DNA from: Asaia astilbis JCM 15831
GTDB lineage: Bacteria; Pseudomonadota; Alphaproteobacteria; Acetobacterales; Acetobacteraceae
NCBI RefSeq assembly: GCF_000613845.1
Contig: NZ_BAJT01000021.1
Location: forward strand, 1 to 37,011
Direction of reading: 5' to 3'
Length of the DNA stretch: 37,011 nt
Shown: in pieces, positions 1 to 8,053 of the stretch
Position numbering within the stretch: position 1 is the first letter of the stretch
How the letters are laid out: every line of letters begins with the position of its first letter
Notes under the pieces: generated by a model
Database searches by the model: none
The model's input: only the letters and a program-made list of their open reading frames with translations
Told to the model about the DNA's origin: nothing
Made by a program: the position numbers and the translations under genes

Positions 1-285
1 CGGCGGAGGGGCTGGGGCGGATGGGGCTCGGTGCGGATGGGGGCTCGGCGTCGCAACGGGAGCATCATCGGCGCTGCTGCGACACAGTCCTATTATGCCA
101 GCCCGTATTATAGCGGCAGCTACGTGCCTCAGCCTTACGTTGCCGTCCCTTACACCGATCAATGCGGCGGCTATGCCAATTGTGTGCCGGCCGAGGGATA
201 CCCCCCGCCAAATGCCTACGCACAACCTTATCCCGGGACCTATCCAGGCACTTATCCCAACGATCCCGATCCAAACGGTTACTGA
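1..285 (+). CDS. 3' end of a Gly-rich then Tyr/Pro-rich protein (partial, frame disturbed)
   Basis: Only the C-terminal part lies in the window. From about base 62 to the stop at 283-285 the frame reads a small hydrophobic stretch (IIGAAATQ), then a Tyr/Pro/Ser-rich tail with the short repeat YPGTYPGTYP. Upstream, the frame that gives the usual Gly/Trp-rich lead-in (GWGLGVATGA, bases 35-64) is a different one. The two join cleanly if one base, for example a C in 'gagc(c)atc', is missing near base 63. The opening 30 bases are too G-rich to assign a frame. Proteins of this look, with a Gly/Trp-rich segment, an alanine-rich helix and a Tyr/Pro tail, are common small envelope proteins of unknown function. 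No function is assigned. A strong terminator follows directly. Confidence 0.5.
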   Translation, partial: RRRGWGGWGSVRMGARRRNGSIIGAAATQSYYASPYYSGSYVPQPYVAVPYTDQCGGYANCVPAEGYPPPNAYAQPYPGTYPGTYPNDPDPNGY

Positions 286-297
286 CACTCCCCACGG

Positions 298-330
298 AAA
301 AGGGCGGGCCCTCATCGAGCCCGCCCTTTT
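298..330 (+). terminator. Rho-independent terminator of the Tyr/Pro-rich gene
   Basis: A perfect 12-bp inverted repeat: AAAAGGGCGGGC at 298-309 pairs with GCCCGCCCTTTT at 319-330, with a 9-base loop. The T-run is part of the 3' arm. It lies 12 bases after the stop codon. Confidence 0.85.
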
Positions 331-379
331 GCGTGTACCTGGTGTTTCAGTTCCATCGGGCGCGGCAAGGGAACTTCCC

Positions 380-400
380 AAAAGGCGCGCCAAAGCGCCT
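380..400 (-). terminator. Short terminator overlapping the DUF1328 stop codon
   Basis: On the minus strand AGGCGC / GCGCCT (bases 400-395 and 388-383) forms a 6-bp stem around TTTGGC and is followed by TTTT. The stem begins inside the stop codon of the gene it would end. It is short, so confidence is moderate. Confidence 0.5.
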
Positions 401-570
401 CAGCGTGAGCGGCCGCGTCCGAAAATGAAGCTCGCCACAAACAGGACCAGGAAAATAAAGAACAGGATCTTGCCGATCGAGGCGAAGTCAGCCGAGATTC
501 CACCAAAGCCCAGAAGGCCAGCGAGCAGGGCAAGAATCAGAAAGACGATCGTCCAGCGAAGAAGGTCCAT
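400..570 (-). CDS. DUF1328 family small inner-membrane protein
   Basis: A 56-residue peptide consisting almost entirely of two hydrophobic helices: residues about 5-22 ([18 protein letters not shown]) and about 32-50 ([17 protein letters not shown]). They are separated by the [13 protein letters not shown] turn that is the hallmark of DUF1328 (YtjA-type) proteins, which are widespread in proteobacteria and of unknown role. The start is placed at the ATG at 570, preceded by an ACGGAG ribosome site 8 bases upstream. A longer reading from 621 would add a 17-residue stretch with no family support. The gene is monocistronic and divergent from nadE. Confidence 0.85.
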   Translation of the reverse strand: MDLLRWTIVFLILALLAGLLGFGGISADFASIGKILFFIFLVLFVASFIFGRGRSR

Positions 571-632
571 GGCGATAACTCCGTGAATGGAACATAACAA
601 AATCGTCATGATCCTTTTCATGAGCGTGAACG

Positions 633-656
633 GGTAAACCCTGCACAGGTTTTACC
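633..656. promoter_or_regulatory. 24-bp imperfect palindrome between DUF1328 and nadE
   Basis: GGTAAA at 633-638 mirrors TTTACC at 651-656. After one C/T mismatch, CCTG (640-643) mirrors CAGG (646-649) around a 2-base centre. The very short centre suits a dimeric protein operator better than an RNA hairpin. It lies in the shared promoter region of two divergent genes (571-763). No cognate regulator is encoded nearby. Confidence 0.4.
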
Positions 657-763
657 TGTTACGAAGCGCTCTTGTGTTTTAATCTGTAAAGACGTTTCTG
701 AGCGTTAACCGGCCCGTTAGCCGGAGAGTATTTTGCTGGGCCAGTGCCGCAGGAGATGATCCC

Positions 764-2796
764 ATGAGCGCATTTCGATCTCTCTATCGCCATGGGTTTG
801 CCCGCGTTGCCGCCTGTACCGTCCCGGTACGTCTCGCCGATCCGCGCCACAATCTGCAGCAGATCATCGAGCTGGCGCGGGAATGTGATGCCTCCGGCGC
901 AGCGCTAGCCGTTTTCCCCGAGCTTTGCCTCTCGGGCTATGCCATCGACGATCTTCGGCAGCAGGATGCCCTGCTCGAGGGTGTTACCGAGTGCCTCGTG
1001 CAGCTGAAGGCCGAGAGCGCTGCGTGGAAGACACTTGTCGTTATCGGCGCACCGCTCGTGCAACGAGACAGACTCTTTAACTGCGCAGCCGTGCTCCACC
1101 GCGGAGAAATTCTCGGAATTATCCCTAAATCCTATCTGCCCAATTATCGCGAGTTTTATGACTCGAGACATTTCGTCGCCGGGGTCGACATCACAGGACA
1201 AACGCTCAGGATTGCCGATCAGGAGATCCCGTTTGGCGTCGATCTTCTTTTCGAAGCGCTCGATCTTCCCGGCTTCACGCTCGGTATTGAGATCTGTGAG
1301 GATCTCTGGGTGCCCAATCCGCCCAGCACCTCCATGGCCATGCCGGCGCCACGATCATCGGCAATCCTTCAGCGAGCACGATCACGATAGGCAAGTCGGA
1401 AGATCGCCATCTGCTCTGCCGTGCCCAGTCCCAGCGCGCTCTGTGTGCCTATGTCTATGCCGCTGCCGGGGCCGGAGAATCCACCACGGACGTGGCATGG
1501 GATGGTCAGGTTTCGGTCTACGAAGCTGGAAAACTGCTGGGGGAATCCGCGCGCTTTCCCCGAACCGCTCAGATGACGCTTTCAGATATCGATCTGGACC
1601 TGCTCCGTCAGGAGCGTATGCGCATGGGCAGTTTCCACGACTGCGCTCGCGCCCACGACCTCACGATATGGCGCCGGATCGGTTTCACTCTCTCACCGAC
1701 CGATGACGATATCGGCTTCAGACGCGCCGTTCCTCGTTTTCCTTTCGTACCCGCAGACCCAAGCCGTCTGGATCAGGACTGCTACGAGGCCTGGACGATC
1801 CAGGTTCGTGCGCTGATGCAAAGACTGGAGACAAGCGGCGTCGAGCGTGCCGTCATCGGCGTATCAGGCGGTCTGGACTCAACCCTTGCCCTGCTGGTGG
1901 CCGCCCGTGCCGCCGATGAGCTCGGATGGGGCCGGGATCGAGTCCTCGCCTACACAATGCCGGCGTTCGCGACGGGCGATGAAAGCCTAGGCATGGCTCA
2001 TGAGCTGATGAAGGTCTTGGGTGTCTCTGCTCATGAACTCGATATCAGACCGACAGCCCTGCAGATGCTCGACACCATTGGACATCCTTTTGCTGCCGGC
2101 GAAGCCGTGCACGATGTCACTTTTGAAAATGTGCAGGCCGGGTTGCGCACCGATTTTCTCTTCAGGCTCGCCAATCAGCATAACGGTATCGTGATTGGCA
2201 CCGGGGATCTCTCGGAGCTTGCGCTCGGCTGGTGCACCTATGGCGTGGGCGACCAGATGTCGCATTACAACGTCAATGCCGGCATGCCCAAAACCCTGAT
2301 CCAGCACCTCATTCGCTGGCTGGCGCGCATAGGACAATTGGGGAGCGGAATTGCCCCTGTTCTGGAAAGAATTGTCTCCGCAGAAATCTCGCCGGAACTC
2401 GTCCCTGCCGGAACAACAGGCGTGCAGAAAACGGAAGACAAGATTGGCCCCTACGCCTTGCAGGACTTCACGCTTTATTATGTCCTTCGGTACGGTTTTC
2501 GACCGAGCAAGATTCTGTTCCTCGCCCTGAACGCCTGGGAAGATCAGGAGCGCGGCCTCTGGCCCGCTCACTACCCTGCAGATCGCAAACTCGCCTATGA
2601 CGCCGAGACAATCCGGCTCTGGCTCACGGTTTTCCTGAAGCGCTTTTTTGGCTTCAGTCAGTTCAAACGCTCCGCCCTGCCGAACGGCCCCAAGCTCTCA
2701 TCAGGTGGCAGCCTGTCACCCCGCGGAGAATGGCGGGCCCCTTCTGACGGCACCCCGGCGGCCTGGCTGGAAGAACTGGAAAAAGCCGACATTTGA
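764..2796 (+). CDS. nadE: Glutamine-dependent NAD+ synthetase (one frameshift)
   Basis: Converts deamido-NAD+ to NAD+ with ATP, taking ammonia from glutamine; last step of NAD synthesis, cytosolic. The N-terminal nitrilase-fold glutaminase domain (about 1-270) shows its Glu-Lys-Cys triad: E53 in [10 protein letters not shown]122 in [10 protein letters not shown]178 in EICEDLW. The C-terminal synthetase domain carries the ATP-binding SGGLDS loop ([14 protein letters not shown], near base 1865). Start is ATG 764 with AGGAG upstream. The reading frame breaks near 1332-1340: after PNPPST the sequence continues in another frame as [15 protein letters not shown]. The 2033-base span is one short of a codon multiple; adding one C in 'acctcc(c)atgg' restores a 677-residue enzyme, normal for the family. 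The break falls inside an essential enzyme, so sequencing error is more likely than a pseudogene. Confidence 0.9.
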
Positions 2797-2865
2797 AAGC
2801 GCAAGCGTCTCAAGGACCAAGCCGGCAATTCAAGAGCGGTTACTTGGGCAACCGCGGTCGCTTTC

Positions 2866-2885
2866 AACGAACGCGCTTCGTTTTT
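2866..2885 (+). terminator. Possible terminator of nadE
   Basis: AACGAA (2866-2871) and TTCGTT (2877-2882) form a 6-bp stem with loop CGCGC, running into TTT. A second small hairpin (GCGGTT / AACCGC, 2836-2855) lies just before it. Both are weak stems, but they sit 40-90 bases after the nadE stop. Confidence 0.4.
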
Positions 2886-3588
2886 CAAGAGTGAGGCATC
2901 GTGAGCACTCTGTACGAAAATCAACGGCCTATTCCAAGGCAACACGTTAACTCCGATCGAACCTCGCCTCACTTCATTGTGAATCGACCCGGAGGCGTTA
3001 CATGATTATGTGCACGCGTAACAGAAACGGGATAAAAATTGCTTTGGCGACACTCGGGCACGCCAACTCTAAAAAAGCTTTCCCCAAGTTTCAGTAGTAA
3101 TTTTTAACCTTTTTTAAACTTCCTAGACCTTTCTTTATTACTCAAACAATCCTCGGAAAATAATCAAAAAATAGAGTAATAAGAATTAGTGCAAAGATTT
3201 ATCAAATATCGGATAAGAAGATTCGATATGATAAACCTTCGGTTCATATAAGTTAGCGTTTTCGTGAGTAACGTGTCTGTTTCATATTTCAGACATAATT
3301 GCTCAGTAAACAAACAGAGCTTGAATGCGACTGTGTTGGTTCTTTCTAAACCTCTCTTACCTATAACTCACTAGAGGTAGGGTAGTTATCTAGAGGAACG
3401 GTATCGAAAGATTTCTATCGTCGTCGATTTATTGACTTCGGTAAAAAGTTAAGACATCTATAACAAAGTCGATTCCCCGATGCGGATCTTGGTGGGCGGC
3501 ACGACCTTGGCAGGGGCGAGTTCTTGAACTCGGCCTATTGTAACGGTTGGTGTCTGAAACCTCTTGAAAATGACAAGGAGCAGGTCGC
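2886..3588 (+). other. AT-rich leader region upstream of the surface-protein gene
   Basis: About 700 bases with no convincing gene. Composition changes sharply around 3040-3470: bases 3121-3240 contain 34 G/C out of 120 (28 percent), against a clearly GC-rich background on both sides. It holds small inverted repeats (GTCTG/CAGAC, 3275-3294) and a direct repeat CTAGAGG (3373 and 3390 region). A weak promoter-like pair is present: TTGACT at 3432 and TATAAC at 3459, but the 21-base spacing is poor. From about 3480 to 3588 composition returns to normal and the region ends in an AAGGAG ribosome site before the ATG at 3589. It could be a long regulated 5' leader, a target of a silencing protein, or a transfer junction. 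Confidence 0.5.
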
Positions 3589-5030
3589 ATGGCGATCGTC
3601 ACGGTAGTTGGTTCGTCTGGTATGACCGTACAGGTCACCGTAGAAGGTGCCCGTATGCAGACGCTCGCCTCGAGCTATGCGACTCAGATTTACAATGCGT
3701 CGAATCTGATCAACCTTTCCACAACTGACCTCGCTGCTGGCACGAACACGGCTCCGAACACTACTGCCAGTGTCGTTCAAGGGGCAATCACCGCTGGCGG
3801 TGCCTATTCCCTCGAGGAAACTACACAAACATCGTTGTCGGCGCGTCAGCACCGGTGGTTACGGGCAACACCATTTCCCCCACTCCTGTCTCGCCCTTGT
3901 CTGACGCTGTTACCATCAACGGAAGCGGTATTACGGCCAGCAAAGTCTCCGTCGCTGCAGGTAACACTCAGGGCGTCACCTTTTATGCTGGAAACTTTGG
4001 CGGCTCGTTCCTGTCGACAATGGGTAACAACCTGTTCGACGGCTCTGGCACTAATGGTGCCTGGACAATCGCAACCGGCGACGGCAACGACACGATCAAT
4101 GGCACGAACGGAACCAACAATATTCGTGCCGGAGATGGGAACAACGTCATCAATCTTGGCGCGGGCGCCAATTTCGTTTCCTCGGAAGGTCAGGACACGA
4201 TTACCGGTGTCGAAAATGCCTCCGATACGGTCACGATCCTCGGCGGCAACTCGATCGTTTCTCTGAAGTCCAATTCACTTGTCGTCGACTCTGCTCTTTC
4301 AGGCAGTCAGATTTCCGTGGGCATCAACAGCACCGTCTTTGGTGGCACGGGCTCTACAGTCAACTTTACGAGCCAGACCGGTTCTATCGTCGGTGCTGTG
4401 GGCGATACCATCTCGGCTGCTGGCAACCTTCAGGTCACTCACGGAACGGATCAGTCGATCAGTGTTTCCGGCGCGTTGCAATTCATCTCTGGCACGGGGA
4501 ATACCTCGATCAATGCTGGTCTGGGTACGATCTGGGGTGCCAATGATCTTCGCGCTACGGTCAACACCAAGGGACTTGCTCTCTTTACTGCCAATCAGCC
4601 CAGCACGACAGGCAGCCAGTATATCGATGCTTCCTCGTCGGCGGGTACGCTTGAGGCCTGGACAGGTGCTGGCAACAACACGATCATCGGCACTTCAGGC
4701 TCTGATCACTTCGTATTCGGAACCCAGTTTGAGAACTCAAACGGTAACAGCTACGCAACCGTGACCGGCGGCAGCGGTGCAGCCAATACCTTCGGTGTTC
4801 TGAATGGCCACAACGGCGGTGATATCACAATCACCGATTTTGGTAGCGCTGCTGGCAACATGTTCTTCATGTACAATTACAAGCCCGCCGATGCAGACAA
4901 GGCGATCGCGGATCTCCTTGCCACTGCGACGATCAGCGGCGGCAACACGACGTTGCAGCTCGACAACAACATGAAAGTGACCTTCCTGGGTGTCACGGAT
5001 CTGAAGGCTTCGAACTTCACGATCAGCTGA
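3589..5030 (+). CDS. Repeat-rich secreted surface protein with degenerate RTX motifs (one frameshift)
   Basis: The reconstructed product is about 480 residues, rich in Gly, Asn, Thr and Ser, almost free of Cys and Lys, with no N-terminal signal peptide. At about residues 160-192 are degenerate glycine/aspartate nonapeptides (TGDGNDTINGTNGTNN, then RAGDGNNVINLGAG) of the calcium-binding RTX kind. A second patch (IIGTSGSDHFVFG) lies near residue 370. The C-terminus (VTFLGVTDLKASNFTIS) is the kind of short hydrophobic/Ser tail seen in type I secretion substrates. Inference: exported, beta-solenoid surface or matrix protein. The frame breaks near 3811-3816: YSL continues as GNYTNIVVG, and the 1442-base span is one base short. 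It is followed by a strong terminator and a glycosyltransferase that could modify it. No type I transporter is in the window. Confidence 0.65.
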
Positions 5031-5060
5031 CACTCTCCATTGATGTGATCACTTTTTAGA

Positions 5061-5091
5061 GGCTCGGTCGAAAGACCGGGCCTTTATTTTT
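5061..5091 (+). terminator. Rho-independent terminator after the surface-protein gene
   Basis: GGCTCGGTC (5061-5069) pairs with GACCGGGCC (5074-5082), one T-G pair, tetraloop GAAA, followed by TTTATTTTT. It separates the surface-protein gene from the glycosyltransferase, so the latter needs readthrough or its own promoter. Confidence 0.85.
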
Positions 5092-5169
5092 ATCGCGGCT
5101 AAGTTTGTGCGTATAAGACCCGAAGTTAAACCTCTGTCAGTTCTGACATCATCATAGAATGAGTGGTTC

Positions 5170-7884
5170 TTGCCCGATTCAATCGACCAGTCCGTAAGTC
5201 CCGTTAACGCCCATGAAAAAGCTTCTGACGAGATAGTAAGAGCTTCCGCTTTTCTGGCGACACTTCGCGCTGACTCCCTGCAATCCGACCTTCGTATAGC
5301 CAATCAGCAGTTGAAGCTCATGCGCGGATCGCTCTCCTGGCGCATCACTGAGCCGCTGCGTTGGATGAGGGCCTTAACACTTGGACGCCTTCCTCACGGC
5401 GTCTCATTTGGTGAGGCTTGGGAACAGTGCCAGGATTCGTTACGCTATGAGGGTGTAAGCAATATCGTCTCTCGTATTCTTGCTGCGACCAGAGTTGAAA
5501 ATCGACAAGCTCGTCGAAATGCGGTGGCAACTGACCCTCTCTTTGCTTCGACAAAAGCACAGCAACAGTTCTTTGCACGCCCTGCTCCGGGCTCATCGGG
5601 GCTACTGCGCCCGCACTACCTTCTGATCGCTGATCTCGGATTGCAGCAATGCACCAAATACCGCGTCACACAGAAGGCCGAACTGCTTCGCAGCCTAGGC
5701 TGGACGGTTCAGGTCGTCGATTGGAACGATAGTAGCGAAGCACTCTCCTGGCTCCAGCTCACCACGCATGTCCTCTTTTATCGCGTACCGGGCACCGCAT
5801 CTGTCCTAGCGCTTATCAACGAGGCCAAGCGTCTTGGGCTGAAACCAAGGTGGGAGATCGATGATCTTCTATTCAACAAGACACTTTATCGCCTCAACAA
5901 CAATCTCGCGACACTCTTCCCGTCCGAACGTCGTGGGCTTTACGGTCTCGCGAACTCCTATTTGAGAGCGCTCCGTGCTTGCGGGCGCGGCATGGCATCC
6001 ACCAAAGCGCTGGCCGAAGAAATGCGCAAGATCGGCATTCAGGATGTCGTTGTCCTCGAAAATGCCCTTGATGAACAGACCCTGAATCTGGCTCAGACAC
6101 TCCTGAACTCGCCCACCTCAAGGGATCCTGATAAAATCTGGATCTGTTACGGATCGGGAAGCCGTGCCCACGACAAGGATTTCAAAGTCTCAGAAGCAGG
6201 GCTCATCGCTGCGATGCAGGCAGACGCACGTCTTCACCTTCTCATCGTCGGACCGCTACAGATCTCGAAGAGCTTCAACCAATTCGGTAGCCGTGTTCAG
6301 AGACGCAACGAGCTCTCCTATGCGCATTACCTCGCCGAACTTGCCAAGGCAGACATCGCGATCGCACCACTCGAGAATACGCTGTTCAATGACTGCAAGA
6401 GCAACATTAAATTTCTCGAAGCCGCGATCCTCGAATTGCCGTCAATCTGCTCGCCGACCAATACCTATCGTCAAGTGATTCAGCCCGGTGAAAATGGCAT
6501 GCTGGCGGCTTCAACCAGCGCTTGGCAGGACGCATTTCTCTCCCTCGCTCGCGATCCCGATTTAAGAAAACGCCTTGCGTCGAAAGCCAAGGAGACAGCT
6601 CTCGCACTCTACGCGCCCGAGAGAATTCTAGAGCAACAGGCTGCCCCCTTATTCGGCAAGCCCCCTGCGTTTGCGCTTAGGGCGCCGCGTGTTCTGCAGG
6701 TGAACCTGTTTTTCGCTCCACGCTCATTTGGAGGAGCCACAATCGTCGTCGAGGCAATCCTCGAGCCACTTGCGAAGGCGGGATTCGAAAACAGCGTTCT
6801 TACGACCCGCCCTGTCCTCGAAAATCTGCCGGATGGCGCACTGCGCTATCATACCCTCGACACCGACGCGTTTTCTGTCGTGGCAGGAAGAAAGGGAGCG
6901 GATGACAACCTCACCATCGCGCGCCAGCTCGAGCGATGGATCGATGCCTGGAACGTTGACCTCGTCCATTTTCATGCCATCCAGGAAATGGGCGTCGGAA
7001 TGGCTCGCATTTGTAAACAGCGAGGCATTCCCTACGTCATAAGCCTCCATGATTGCTGGTGGCTTTCAGATAACCTTTTCATCACCCGTGACGATGGACA
7101 GTATCACCTCGATCACGAAGACTTCCCCCAGACAGCAGGCGACTTCACACGCACGCACTACCTCAAGGAGCGGCGCAAGCTCATGCGCCCTGCACTTTTG
7201 GACGCTACGGCTATCCTCAGTCCATCCGAAGCGCACAAGAGCCTTTATGTCCGAAATGGCGTTCCGGCCGACCGTATCCTGATCAATCGCAATGGCTTTA
7301 CCTGGCCATCTCGACCAAGGACCAAACGACCCTCCGGAGCCAAAGTGCGGTTTGCTTTTGTTGGGGGCAACGGTTTCATCAAGGGTTACCGTCTGATCCG
7401 TCGAGCATTCGAGCAAATGAAACGTAGCGATTGGGAGCTTGTTCTTGTCGATAACACGCTTAATTTAGGATTCCCCTCGATTGATACATCCGAGTGGATG
7501 GTCAGAGGCTCAATCCGCACCGTCCCCGCCTACACCCAATCCGGACTGGACGATTTCTACGATCAAGTGGACGTGCTTTTATTCCCGTCTCAATGGCGCG
7601 AGAGTTATGGCCTGACTGTGCGTGAGGCGCTGTCCCGCGATGTATGGGTGATCTCGACTGCGCCCGGCGGACAGGCGGAGGAGATTGTGGACGGAGTGAA
7701 CGGATCGCTCATTCCCATCATCGACGATCCTGCCCCGCTTCAGGCTGCAATCGAGGCCCTTCTGGATCAGAAAGAGCGTTTCGATACCTACGTGAACCCT
7801 CACAAAGACAGCCTGCCGACATATGACGAACAGGCACAGGAGCTCGCAGCGCTTTATCGCGACATTCTGGACCGTCGTTTCTGA
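5170..7884 (+). CDS. Large protein with two glycosyltransferase (GT-B, GT4-like) domains
   Basis: 904 residues if read from TTG 5170. Residues 1-80 hold a helical segment ending in LKLMRGSLSWRITEPLRW, a motif often found at the head of polysaccharide and protein glycosyltransferases. Residues about 145-490 form one glycosyltransferase-like unit (LLIADLGLQQCTKYRV, DIAIAPLENTLFNDCKSN, then KFLEAAILELPSIC). Residues about 500-900 form a second, more canonical GT4 unit with the EX7E motif (E811 and E819 in RESYGLTVREAL) and GGNGFIKGY. Donor and acceptor are unknown. Its place next to a Ser/Thr/Asn-rich secreted protein suggests it glycosylates that protein or a surface polysaccharide. No clear ribosome site precedes the TTG. 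An ATG at 5159 would be in frame if one base were missing near 5170, the same kind of error seen elsewhere here. Terminator at 7917. Confidence 0.8.
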   Translation: MPDSIDQSVSPVNAHEKASDEIVRASAFLATLRADSLQSDLRIANQQLKLMRGSLSWRITEPLRWMRALTLGRLPHGVSFGEAWEQCQDSLRYEGVSNIVSRILAATRVENRQARRNAVATDPLFASTKAQQQFFARPAPGSSGLLRPHYLLIADLGLQQCTKYRVTQKAELLRSLGWTVQVVDWNDSSEALSWLQLTTHVLFYRVPGTASVLALINEAKRLGLKPRWEIDDLLFNKTLYRLNNNLATLFPSERRGLYGLANSYLRALRACGRGMASTKALAEEMRKIGIQDVVVLENALDEQTLNLAQTLLNSPTSRDPDKIWICYGSGSRAHDKDFKVSEAGLIAAMQADARLHLLIVGPLQISKSFNQFGSRVQRRNELSYAHYLAELAKADIAIAPLENTLFNDCKSNIKFLEAAILELPSICSPTNTYRQVIQPGENGMLAASTSAWQDAFLSLARDPDLRKRLASKAKETALALYAPERILEQQAAPLFGKPPAFALRAPRVLQVNLFFAPRSFGGATIVVEAILEPLAKAGFENSVLTTRPVLENLPDGALRYHTLDTDAFSVVAGRKGADDNLTIARQLERWIDAWNVDLVHFHAIQEMGVGMARICKQRGIPYVISLHDCWWLSDNLFITRDDGQYHLDHEDFPQTAGDFTRTHYLKERRKLMRPALLDATAILSPSEAHKSLYVRNGVPADRILINRNGFTWPSRPRTKRPSGAKVRFAFVGGNGFIKGYRLIRRAFEQMKRSDWELVLVDNTLNLGFPSIDTSEWMVRGSIRTVPAYTQSGLDDFYDQVDVLLFPSQWRESYGLTVREALSRDVWVISTAPGGQAEEIVDGVNGSLIPIIDDPAPLQAAIEALLDQKERFDTYVNPHKDSLPTYDEQAQELAALYRDILDRRF

Positions 7885-7916
7885 GCCTGGCATTCCGCTC
7901 GCCCGGACAGCAAAAG

Positions 7917-7951
7917 AAAAACCCCTCATCCGAACCGGGAGAGGGTTTTTT
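7917..7951 (+). terminator. Rho-independent terminator of the glycosyltransferase gene
   Basis: AAAAACCC plus CTC (7917-7927) pairs with GAG (7939-7941) and, after one bulged A, GGGTTTTT (7943-7950); six Ts end it. It lies 33 bases after the stop. Confidence 0.8.
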
Positions 7952-8010
7952 CATAACCGCTCGAAGAGGCGGCCCGAGCAGTGTACTGCCAGCCACCTGA
8001 TCGAAACCAA

Positions 8011-8045
8011 CCTTCTTTCATACCCGTAAGGAGCATGAAAGAAGG
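8011..8045 (-). terminator. Hairpin between convergent glycosyltransferase and gcd genes
   Basis: A perfect 11-bp inverted repeat, CCTTCTTTCAT (8011-8021) and ATGAAAGAAGG (8035-8045), lies 9 bases beyond the gcd stop. No T-run follows on either strand, so termination is likely but not certain. Confidence 0.55.
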
Positions 8046-8053
8046 AGCAGCTC

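Noticed and set aside
2797..3588. tRNA, insertion element or CRISPR in the AT-rich gap
   Set aside because: No cloverleaf arms, no terminal inverted repeats with a transposase, and no regularly spaced repeats were found by eye here or elsewhere in the window.
3813..3855. Programmed ribosomal frameshifting in the surface-protein gene (and others)
   Set aside because: No slippery heptamer or downstream structure recurs at the break sites, and breaks occur in many unrelated enzymes where frameshifting is unknown. Sequence error explains all of them.
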